NCBI GenBank assembly: GCA_944391255.1 | Contig: CALXSW010000112.1 | Span: 1 to 13,368 of the forward strand | DNA from: an uncultured Clostridia bacterium | GTDB lineage: Bacteria; Bacillota; Clostridia; UBA1381 | DNA: 13,368 nucleotides | Reading direction: 5' to 3' | Part shown: positions 7,226 through 13,368 of the stretch, piece by piece | How the letters are laid out: every line of letters begins with the position of its first letter | Position numbering within the stretch: position 1 is the first letter of the stretch | Notes under the pieces: model-generated | Database searches by the model: none | What the model was told of the DNA's origin: nothing | Seen by the model: only the letters and a program-made list of their open reading frames with translations | Position numbers and translations under genes: made by a program

Positions 7226-9361
7226 TTATAATATATCATTTATATCTGACTTGATAATGTCCGCCTTCGTTCCGTAAACCGCCTGTATTCCGTCTCCCTT
7301 CTTAATTAATCCAAGAGCGCCTTCCTTTTTCCATGCTTCCTTATCCGCGACCTTGTCCGGATCCTTTACGGTCACTCTGAGTCTTGTCATACACGCGTCA
7401 ACAAGCACTATGTTTTCACGTCCGCCAAGAAGGCCTATTATCCTTTCAGCTCTGCTGTCCTCTCCAGATACTGCCTGTCCCGCGCTCTCTTCTTCATCCT
7501 CATTTTCATTCTGATAATTTCCAAGACGTCCCGGGGTAGCAAACTTGAATTTTCCTATCATAAAATACGCCACTAAATATCCCACAACAAAGAATACGGC
7601 AACACATATGATGAAATTTATTATATCTCCTCCGAGTCCGGCTTTTATCGACATCGGTATACGCGCAATGAACTCCACATTTCCGAAAGAATGCAATCTG
7701 AGATTTATTATTCCCGCCATTGCAAACGCTATACCCTGCAATACAGCATATACTACATATAACGGAACAGCGCAGAACATAAACATAAATTCCAGCGGTT
7801 CTGTAACACCCGTAAGAAATACAGCAATAGCAGTTGATAAGAACATTGAACGATAGCTCTTTCTTCTTTCAGGCTCAACTCGTCTGTACATAGCAAGCGC
7901 TACGCCTAAAAGCATGCCTGTTGCGCCGATCATCTGTCCTACCTTAAAACGCGCGGGCGTAACTGATGTGAGCAAGTTCTGATATGATGCCATATCTCCC
8001 GTATCCTTATAATTTATCAGATCTGTCACCCATGCAAGCCACAGCGGATCCTGACCAAAAACTTCTTTGCCCATATTTATTCCTGTCTGTATCTCATATG
8101 TTCCACCGAATGAGGTATAATTCATAGGTATGGTGAGCATATGATGAAGTCCGAACGGCAGAAGCAGTCTTTCCAGCGTTCCATATATAAACGGAGCGAG
8201 TATAGGCGATGTTTCTGACGAATTGGCAATCCATATTCCAAAGCTGTTTATTCCAAGCTGGACTACCGGCCATACCACGGCGAGAATAATAGATATTATT
8301 ACCGAATAAAATATTACAGCCATAGGCACGAATCTCTTTCCGTTAAAAAATGAAAGCACATCCGGCAGTTTTCTGAAATTATAATATTTATTATATACTA
8401 TGCCTCCGACAAATCCGGATATTATGCCAACAAACACACCCATGTTCAGCGCCGGAACTCCCAGCACAGAAACAAAATATCCGTTCACAAGTATTTCCTG
8501 ACCGAACAATGTCTTTGTTACAGCCTCAGGGTCATTGAGCATTTCGGATGTGACACCAAATATCTGACCCGTTATGGCATTGATAAGTATAAAAGCGATA
8601 ACAGCCGCAAACGCGCCTCCCGCTCTCTCTTTCGCCCACGAGCCGCCTATCGCGACAGCAAAAAGAATATGCAGATTGTTTATTATTGCCCATCCTATAT
8701 TTTCAACTACAGATCCTATAGTCATAACGACACCTATATCGCCGCCGGCCATTTCGATAAGCTTTCCCATACTTATCATAAGGCCCGCCGCGGGCATTAC
8801 CGCTATAACGACCATGAGCACCTTTCCAAGCTTCTGAAGGAAATCGAAATTTATTTTGAAGCTTTTTCCGTCATCTGATGCGGTCTTTTTTTCACCCAGC
8901 GTTATTACACCGGTTTTTCCTCCTTTTGCGTTGCCATGCTCAAATTTCATATCCAATTCCTCAGGCGCGTCACATATAAGAACAGGCGTTATCACGTTTA
9001 TGCCTTTTTCTTTCATAAACGCCATATCCACCTCGGCTATAAGCTGACCCTTTTTTACTCTGTCGCCCGTGCTGACATATGATGTAAATCCTTCTCCCTT
9101 TAATTTTACAGTATCTATGCCAAAATGAACAAGCACATCTATACCGCTGTCTGAATGAAAACAATACGCGTGCTTTGTATCAGTGACAGAGCTGACCTCA
9201 CCATCCACAGGGCTGTAGATTTTGCCGTCTTGCGGTATCACCGCTATTCCGTCTCCTAACACCTTTTCCGAAAACACCTTGTCAGGCACATCTTCCAATG
9301 CGACTATTTTTCCTGATACAGGCGCATTGATTATAATTTTTTTCTTTGTTGCGCTTTTCAT
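7226..9361 (-). CDS. malT: PTS permease IIA-IIC-IIB of the glucose/maltose family
   Basis: This membrane permease takes up a glucoside while phosphorylating it with phosphate from HPr. The 711-residue chain holds three PTS domains. An N-terminal IIA domain (about 8-140) has the phosphorylated His79 in VHFGIDTVKLKGEG and the partner His64, spaced 15 apart as in IIA-Glc. The IIC membrane domain (about 171-608) has many hydrophobic segments and the GVTEPLEF loop typical of the family. An acidic linker (NENEDEEE) leads to a C-terminal IIB domain (about 636-711) with the phospho-cysteine Cys657 in DACMTRLRV. All phosphorylation sites are intact. The substrate is inferred from the operon (mapP, malQ, glk, glgP) and the divergent MalR: maltose or a related alpha-glucoside. 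Glucose or trehalose cannot be excluded from sequence. It is the first gene of the operon. A GTG at 9364 is in frame, but the ATG at 9361 has ideal Shine-Dalgarno spacing. Confidence 0.9.
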   Translation of the reverse strand: MKSATKKKIIINAPVSGKIVALEDVPDKVFSEKVLGDGIAVIPQDGKIYSPVDGEVSSVTDTKHAYCFHSDSGIDVLVHFGIDTVKLKGEGFTSYVSTGDRVKKGQLIAEVDMAFMKEKGINVITPVLICDAPEELDMKFEHGNAKGGKTGVITLGEKKTASDDGKSFKINFDFLQKLGKVLMVVIAVMPAAGLMISMGKLIEMAGGDIGVVMTIGSVVENIGWAIINNLHILFAVAIGGSWAKERAGGAFAAVIAFILINAITGQIFGVTSEMLNDPEAVTKTLFGQEILVNGYFVSVLGVPALNMGVFVGIISGFVGGIVYNKYYNFRKLPDVLSFFNGKRFVPMAVIFYSVIISIILAVVWPVVQLGINSFGIWIANSSETSPILAPFIYGTLERLLLPFGLHHMLTIPMNYTSFGGTYEIQTGINMGKEVFGQDPLWLAWVTDLINYKDTGDMASYQNLLTSVTPARFKVGQMIGATGMLLGVALAMYRRVEPERRKSYRSMFLSTAIAVFLTGVTEPLEFMFMFCAVPLYVVYAVLQGIAFAMAGIINLRLHSFGNVEFIARIPMSIKAGLGGDIINFIICVAVFFVVGYLVAYFMIGKFKFATPGRLGNYQNENEDEEESAGQAVSGEDSRAERIIGLLGGRENIVLVDACMTRLRVTVKDPDKVADKEAWKKEGALGLIKKGDGIQAVYGTKADIIKSDINDIL

Positions 9362-9368
9362 CACAATA

Positions 9369-9375
9369 CCTCCTC
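9369..9375 (-). promoter_or_regulatory. Ribosome binding site deciding the malT start
   Basis: GAGGAGG ends 7 bases before the ATG at 9361 and only 4 before the GTG at 9364. The spacing favours the ATG. Confidence 0.8.
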
Positions 9376-9383
9376 ACATTTTT

Positions 9384-9414
9384 GTTTCTGAAATGTTTCT
9401 GCAACTTCTTGAAA
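9384..9414. repeat. Three phased GTTTCTG-like repeats in the malT leader, candidate MalR operator
   Basis: On the plus strand GTTTCTG occurs at 9384-9390 and again at 9395-9401, with a degenerate copy CTTCTTG at 9405-9411. Each is followed by AAA or CAA. The starts are 11 and 10 bases apart, so all copies face the same side of the helix. The block runs from the expected malT transcription start to just before its ribosome binding site, where a bound repressor would block the polymerase. It lacks the central CG of a classical LacI-family or cre site. The operator role is inference. Confidence 0.45.
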
Positions 9415-9416
9415 TT

Positions 9417-9445
9417 ATTATATAGCATTTTTCTTTTGTTTTCAA
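9417..9445 (-). promoter_or_regulatory. Sigma-A promoter of the malT-mapP-malQ-glk-glgP operon
   Basis: On the minus strand there is a -35 TTGAAA (9445-9440), a 17-base spacer and a -10 TATAAT (9422-9417). The expected start of transcription is near 9410, giving a leader of about 49 bases. No terminator or other convincing promoter is seen inside the operon. Confidence 0.85.
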
Positions 9446-9557
9446 TATCTTTTTTCAAAAAATTTTAATTTCATTATTATTTAACAAATTATATAGGCTC
9501 ACATTATGCAGTATTACCATTTAAATATTTTTTATTTTAAATAATTCATATGATCTG

Positions 9558-9586
9558 TTGACAATTCAAAAGAAAAGCGGTATAAT
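9558..9586 (+). promoter_or_regulatory. Consensus sigma-A promoter of malR
   Basis: TTGACA (9558-9563) and TATAAT (9581-9586) are perfect consensus hexamers at the ideal 17-base spacing. The ~110 bases between this promoter and the divergent malT promoter hold no gene and are very A/T-rich, with runs that could act as an UP element. Transcription should start near 9593, leaving a leader of about 105 bases. Confidence 0.92.
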
Positions 9587-9627
9587 GATTATATTAAACA
9601 TATTCTATATCGTATAAATGCGATCTG

Positions 9628-9670
9628 CGTGACGACTTATTTTTTCATAAATATTCAGAAATTGGTCACG
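9628..9670 (+). promoter_or_regulatory. Inverted repeat in the malR leader
   Basis: CGTGAC at 9628-9633 pairs with GTCACG at 9665-9670 across a 31-base A/T-rich loop. Flanking CTG and CAG could extend the stem by 3 pairs past a 3-base bulge. It falls within the untranslated leader upstream of the ribosome binding site. No T-run follows, so it is not a terminator. It could be a structure affecting mRNA stability or simply chance. Confidence 0.35.
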
Positions 9671-9684
9671 GATCAGATGCAAAC

Positions 9685-9691
9685 AAGGAGG
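9685..9691 (+). promoter_or_regulatory. Ribosome binding site deciding the malR start
   Basis: AAGGAGG lies 6 bases before the ATG at 9698. The upstream in-frame ATG at 9629 has no such site and would add 23 residues unlike any LacI-family N-terminus. Confidence 0.88.
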
Positions 9692-9697
9692 CTGCAT

Positions 9698-10711
9698 ATG
9701 GCTGTTACAATAAAAGATGTCGCGGCGTTTGCGGGAGTCTCACCTTCCACCGTCTCGCGCACATGCAATAATAATCCTTCCATAAGCAAGGAAACACGTG
9801 AAAAAGTTCTTAATGCAATGCAAAAGCTTGGATATGAGCCATCATCATCCGCTTCATCAGCACAATCCATAAAAATATTAGGTATAATTCTGCCGCCATC
9901 AGCGCGCGAAACATTTGAAAATTCATTTTTTCTTGAAGTCATCCGAGGCATAAGCAGCATATGCAACAGCAGACAGTATATAAGCACAATTATTACAGGC
10001 GAAAACTATGATGAGATCATATCCGCGGTGAAGACAATGACCGATAATGATATTATCAGCGGTTTTATCGTTGCATATTCAATAACAGACGATCCCGTTG
10101 TCGAATATCTTCATAAAGAGGGCTTAAAATATGTATTGATCGGCAAAGCCTCTAAATACACAGATCAGACCGTATATGTAGACAATGACAATATACTTGC
10201 CGGCAAAGAAGCTACTGAATATCTAATAGGACTCGGCCACAAAAATATAGCATATATCGGCAATAAAAACAGCCTTATATTTTCGGCTGAAAGAAAGCAG
10301 GGATATATGCTCTCTCTGATAAGTCATGGGCTTAAATTCACGTCGGACAGCTGCATTGAAGCCGACACCATAGAAGATGTGACTGTGTCGGTCAAAAAGA
10401 TGCTCGAAGGCGAAAATGTTCCGACCGCTATGGTTGTAAGCGATGATATTTTCGCTGTAGCCGTGGAAAAAGTATGCGGTGAAATGAATATAGCGGTGCC
10501 TGAAGATCTTTCAATAATATCATTTAACAACTCTATTCTCGCCAGATTGACAGCATATCAGCTTACCTCCATAGAGATCAATTCTTTCAGGCTCGGAACC
10601 GAATCGGCTGCTCAAATGATAAAGCTTATTGAGGATCCAGATTTAGAGGCAAAAAAAATAATAATTCCGCATAAGCTGACCATAAGAAATTCGTGCTCAA
10701 AACGGATATAA
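9698..10711 (+). CDS. malR: LacI-family transcriptional regulator, MalR-like
   Basis: The 337-residue protein has the LacI-family plan: an N-terminal helix-turn-helix (VTIKDVAAFAGVSPSTVSR, residues 3-21) and a periplasmic-binding-protein-like sugar-sensing domain from about residue 58. Features such as NSFFLEVIRGIS, VDNDN-LAGKEATEYL and a SFNNS-AR-TAYQLTSIEIN stretch recall streptococcal MalR. It is divergent from the maltose operon and is its most likely regulator, with maltose or a maltodextrin as the probable inducer. The hinge is odd: after GYEPS the canonical Arg and Leu of the A-R-x-L hinge helix are Ser53 and Ala55, in a Ser/Ala-rich stretch. Loss of that leucine, which normally wedges into the operator's central step, suggests an unusual operator. 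The start was set by the AAGGAGG before 9698. Repressor versus activator cannot be decided from sequence. Confidence 0.87.
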   Translation: MAVTIKDVAAFAGVSPSTVSRTCNNNPSISKETREKVLNAMQKLGYEPSSSASSAQSIKILGIILPPSARETFENSFFLEVIRGISSICNSRQYISTIITGENYDEIISAVKTMTDNDIISGFIVAYSITDDPVVEYLHKEGLKYVLIGKASKYTDQTVYVDNDNILAGKEATEYLIGLGHKNIAYIGNKNSLIFSAERKQGYMLSLISHGLKFTSDSCIEADTIEDVTVSVKKMLEGENVPTAMVVSDDIFAVAVEKVCGEMNIAVPEDLSIISFNNSILARLTAYQLTSIEINSFRLGTESAAQMIKLIEDPDLEAKKIIIPHKLTIRNSCSKRI

Positions 10712-10713
10712 CC

Positions 10714-10757
10714 AAAAACCCGGACAACACCGTCAAACGGCAGTTCCGGTTTTTTTA
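10714..10757 (+). terminator. Rho-independent terminator of malR
   Basis: CCGGA (10720-10724) pairs with TCCGG (10745-10749), with an A/T extension past a bulged C. An inner CCG-TCAAA-CGG hairpin forms the tip. Seven T residues (10750-10756) follow. It begins 3 bases after the malR stop and insulates the GH43 gene downstream. Confidence 0.88.
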
Positions 10758-10848
10758 TTAAAAAGCTTTTTCATTTAAATAATATATAAAATGCATAAAA
10801 CATCGGTATTACTTTTTTATTTTGTTAATAGAATTATACATCATTACT

Positions 10849-10857
10849 TGATATAAT
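10849..10857 (+). promoter_or_regulatory. Extended -10 promoter of the GH43 gene
   Basis: TGATATAAT is an extended -10 element (TG, one base, TATAAT). No good -35 lies at the proper distance. The expected transcription start is near 10864, about 70 bases before the GH43 ATG. Confidence 0.55.
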
Positions 10858-10868
10858 TTAATATAAGT

Positions 10869-10901
10869 AAGCTGTAATCATAAATGCGGACCGTACAGCT
10901 T
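10869..10901 (+). promoter_or_regulatory. Perfect 8-base inverted repeat in the GH43 leader
   Basis: AAGCTGTA (10869-10876) and TACAGCTT (10894-10901) are exact inverse complements separated by 17 bases. The pair begins right at the predicted transcription start. It could be the operator of a dimeric regulator or an mRNA hairpin. Only three further T residues follow the right arm before A/T-mixed sequence, so it would be a weak terminator at best. Confidence 0.5.
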
Positions 10902-10934
10902 TTAAATTAAACCAAAATGAGAGGATGAGGAAAC

Positions 10935-13368
10935 ATGAAAAGGATCATAATACCGTTCGCTTTATTTACTTCACTTATGTTGGCAAATACTGCGTTCGCT
11001 GACAATCCTATCGTCCAGACACGCTTTACCGCAGACCCGGCGCCTATGGTAAGCGAAGATGGAAAAACACTGTATCTTTTCACATCGCACGATGAGCCGG
11101 AAGGCGGAGAAAACGGCGCGATGTATGTAATGAATGACTGGAATCTGTATTCAACACAGGACATGGTCAATTACACCGATATGGGTGTGGCGGCAAGATA
11201 TGATGTGTTTGAATGGTCAAGAGGAGACGCATGGGCAATACAGACTGTGAGAGGATTGGATGGCAGATACTATCTTTATGCACCCGTTACAGGACAGAGC
11301 TCCACGGCTATCGGTGTCGCGGTCGCAGACAGACCCGAGGGACCTTATAAGGATGCTTTGAGCAAGCCGCTTACGGAAAAACCTAATTTTATTGATCCGT
11401 CGGTATATGTTGACTACGAGAGCAGACGCGCGTTCATAATATGGGGCAATCCCGATCCGTATTTCGCAGAGCTCAATCCAGATATGGTAACTTTCAAAAC
11501 ACAGCCTGTAAGGATAAATAAGACAACAACGGCCTTCGGTACCGCCGATGCGGACAGGGGCAGGGAAACAAGATATGAGGAGGGCCCGTGGATATATAAG
11601 CGAGGAGATATTTGGTATCTCGTATATGCCGGAAACGGGATCCCTGAGGATCTTGAGTATTCAGTGTGTGATAATGACACTTTTATTGATTGGGTAGACA
11701 CACTTCCTGAGGCTGACGGCACAGATGAGTATACGGCGGTAGACGGCCCGTGGACGTACGGAAATGTGCTGATGCCAACGTTTGACAGCGGAACGTTTAC
11801 CAATCATCCGGGACCGATCGACTTTAAGGGTAATTCGTATTTATTCTACCATACTGCACAGCTTCCGGGGGCGAACGGGTTCAGACGCTCGGTAGCGGTG
11901 GATGAAATGTTCTACAATGAGGACGGCTCAATACAGGAAGTATCGCCTACGACCGCAGGTCCTGCGGCTCTTGGCACTCTTGACCCTTATAACCTCACCG
12001 AGGCCGAAACGATCGCTTTTTCCGAGGGAGTCAAAACAGATGAATACTATACAAACACCGCTACAGGAGATTTGACAGACACCTTTACAAACGATGACAC
12101 AAAGCATGTATATGTGGACGGTATCGAAAACGGCGACTACATAAAGGTAGCAAACGTTGATTTTGGTTCAAGCAAATTATCACTGGCAAGCAGCGGTGAC
12201 GGTATAAGCTATACTGTTGATACAACCGATCTCACTGACGAGGATATATATATCGCCGCATACGATGAAAATAATGTCCTCAAGCAGACAGTAAAACGCA
12301 GCGCATCTGATGATGAATGTACCGGTACAATAAACGGTGACGGTATATATTCAGTCGGCGCGTATGTCTGGGAAAAAGGAACGCAGACGCCTGTATGGCA
12401 CGAAAAACAGAAGGTTGGCGAGCCGGTTCAGGCGGGTATATTCACAATTCAGGCTGCATGCGGCGGCGTTGGAGGAGAAATAGAACTTCACCTTGACTCT
12501 GCCGACGGAAAACTTATAGGCACTATGCCGGTTTCATATACAGGCGGCGAGGATATCTGGCAGACAAAGTATGCGGCTGTTACAGGCGCGGAAGGAGTTC
12601 ATGATCTTTACTTTGTTTTCAAGGGTGAAGAAAGAATGGAAAATCTTTTTAGATTTGACAGCTGGAGCTTCGAAAAGAAGACTTCTGATAAAAAGCTGGT
12701 TGCATTGAACGCGCAGACAGACGAATACAAGATAGATATCCGTGAAGGCGCAAACACCGCGAATATGAAGATAACAGCTATATACAGCGATGGAACATCA
12801 GAAGATATAACATCGCTTGCAAGCGTTGAATCAGGAAACATCTCATATTCAAACGGAATAATAACAGGTGTTTCATACGGACACGCCGACATAAAAGTAA
12901 GCTATGGCGGTGTTGATGAATATGTAAAACTATGGGTCAAGGATATGGAAACAGAGGAAAAGGTTGCAAAACTTTACTCTGAGCCTTCAGATGTAACTCT
13001 CGTTTACGGCGGACTTTCATCAGATGTAAATGTGACAGCCGTTTATGAAGACGGTCACACAGAAGATGTGACTTTGAAAGCGACCTACGTTTCAAATGAT
13101 CCTGATATAGCGACAGCAGAAAACGGCACGATCACGCCTGTATCTGCCGGACAGACAACGATCACTATAAGCTTTGCCGGAAAATTTGGTTCACCTGCTA
13201 CAATGGAGCTGCCTGTCACAGTAAACAGCAATATGATCACGAACGGTGACTTTGAAAATGGCGAGGTATCACCATGGACGCCATTCTACGCATCGCTTGA
13301 GGTCGTAGATGACGGAACCGGAAACAAGGTACTCAGAGCGTATGACAGAAATAATGACGAGGAATACT
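10935..13368 (+). CDS. Secreted multimodular GH43 xylan-debranching enzyme with CBM6 (runs off the right edge)
   Basis: Translated from 10935, 811 codons run to the edge without a stop. Residues 1-22 are a signal peptide (MKRII, hydrophobic core, cut after AFA). The GH43 five-blade domain (about 28-345) shows the catalytic base Asp34 in TADPAP, Asp154 in FIDPSVYVD, the acid Glu216 in EEGPWIYKRG and the conserved His291 in NHPGPIDF. The NHPG, FYHTAQLPG and GFRRSVAV stretches resemble the arabinoxylan arabinofuranohydrolase / XynD group, also CBM6-linked, but xylosidase is possible. A CBM6 (about 356-580) appears split by an ~90-residue insertion. Two bacterial Ig-like domains (about 587-670 and 683-765) and the start of a CBM4/9/22-like module (NMITNGDFENG, from 766) follow. 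It acts outside the cell on hemicellulose. GAGG 4 bases before ATG supports the start. No cell-wall anchor is visible; the C-terminus is missing. Confidence 0.9.
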   Translation, partial: MKRIIIPFALFTSLMLANTAFADNPIVQTRFTADPAPMVSEDGKTLYLFTSHDEPEGGENGAMYVMNDWNLYSTQDMVNYTDMGVAARYDVFEWSRGDAWAIQTVRGLDGRYYLYAPVTGQSSTAIGVAVADRPEGPYKDALSKPLTEKPNFIDPSVYVDYESRRAFIIWGNPDPYFAELNPDMVTFKTQPVRINKTTTAFGTADADRGRETRYEEGPWIYKRGDIWYLVYAGNGIPEDLEYSVCDNDTFIDWVDTLPEADGTDEYTAVDGPWTYGNVLMPTFDSGTFTNHPGPIDFKGNSYLFYHTAQLPGANGFRRSVAVDEMFYNEDGSIQEVSPTTAGPAALGTLDPYNLTEAETIAFSEGVKTDEYYTNTATGDLTDTFTNDDTKHVYVDGIENGDYIKVANVDFGSSKLSLASSGDGISYTVDTTDLTDEDIYIAAYDENNVLKQTVKRSASDDECTGTINGDGIYSVGAYVWEKGTQTPVWHEKQKVGEPVQAGIFTIQAACGGVGGEIELHLDSADGKLIGTMPVSYTGGEDIWQTKYAAVTGAEGVHDLYFVFKGEERMENLFRFDSWSFEKKTSDKKLVALNAQTDEYKIDIREGANTANMKITAIYSDGTSEDITSLASVESGNISYSNGIITGVSYGHADIKVSYGGVDEYVKLWVKDMETEEKVAKLYSEPSDVTLVYGGLSSDVNVTAVYEDGHTEDVTLKATYVSNDPDIATAENGTITPVSAGQTTITISFAGKFGSPATMELPVTVNSNMITNGDFENGEVSPWTPFYASLEVVDDGTGNKVLRAYDRNNDEEY

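Noticed and set aside
9386..9403. Catabolite-responsive element (CcpA cre site) in the malT leader
   Set aside because: TGCAGAAACATTTCA on the minus strand is vaguely similar, but the central CG and the AA of the cre consensus are missing.
9629..9697. Longer malR reading frame starting at an upstream ATG
   Set aside because: It has no ribosome binding site and adds 23 residues ahead of the standard LacI-family N-terminus. The ATG at 9698 has AAGGAGG at ideal spacing.
11414..11803. Minus-strand open frames inside the GH43 gene
   Set aside because: They are antisense shadows; the plus-strand frame carries intact GH43 motifs and is open to the window edge.

Overview
The window looks like chromosome from an anaerobic, fibre-degrading Firmicute of the Clostridia type, probably gut-associated. 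The pointers are consensus sigma-A promoters with frequent extended -10 boxes, strong AGGAGG-type ribosome binding sites, moderate-to-low GC with heavy use of ATA for isoleucine, a PTS-based sugar operon, and secreted multimodular xylan enzymes. No marker gene fixes the genus, so this is an inference. I see no RNA gene, CRISPR array, insertion sequence or phage gene.

Layout. The left edge (1-423, minus) holds the N-terminal fifth of a cytoplasmic GH67 alpha-glucuronidase (aguA) with its own promoter. Next comes a stand-alone metF (594-1457, minus) with its own promoter and terminator. The centre (1635-9361, minus) is a tight five-gene operon in the order malT, mapP, malQ, glk, glgP. Gaps between genes are 2 to 14 bases; one promoter (9417-9445) and one terminator (1571-1611) bracket it. 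Facing away from it is a LacI-family regulator, called malR here (9698-10711, plus), with a consensus promoter and a terminator. The right edge (10935-13368, plus) is the first 811 residues of a secreted GH43 enzyme with CBM6, Ig-like and further modules.

How the genes fit together. MalT (a PTS permease with IIA, IIC and IIB in one chain) should import maltose or a related alpha-glucoside as a 6'-phosphate. Nothing in the window can cleave a phosphorylated disaccharide. The next gene encodes an endonuclease/exonuclease/phosphatase-fold protein sitting exactly where Enterococcus faecalis has MapP, the maltose 6'-phosphate phosphatase. If it has that activity, it releases free maltose, which MalQ disproportionates to glucose and longer maltodextrins. 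Glk phosphorylates the glucose and GlgP converts the chains to glucose 1-phosphate. This would be a MapP-type route feeding MalQ, GlgP and Glk instead of the maltose phosphorylase used in E. faecalis. It is the most interesting proposal in the window and rests on synteny plus family membership.

Control. MalR is close to streptococcal MalR in its recognisable motifs but lacks the usual hinge-helix Arg and Leu. The malT leader carries three helically phased GTTTCTG-like repeats just downstream of the promoter, a candidate operator. The alpha-glucan operon is flanked on both sides by xylan-degrading genes.
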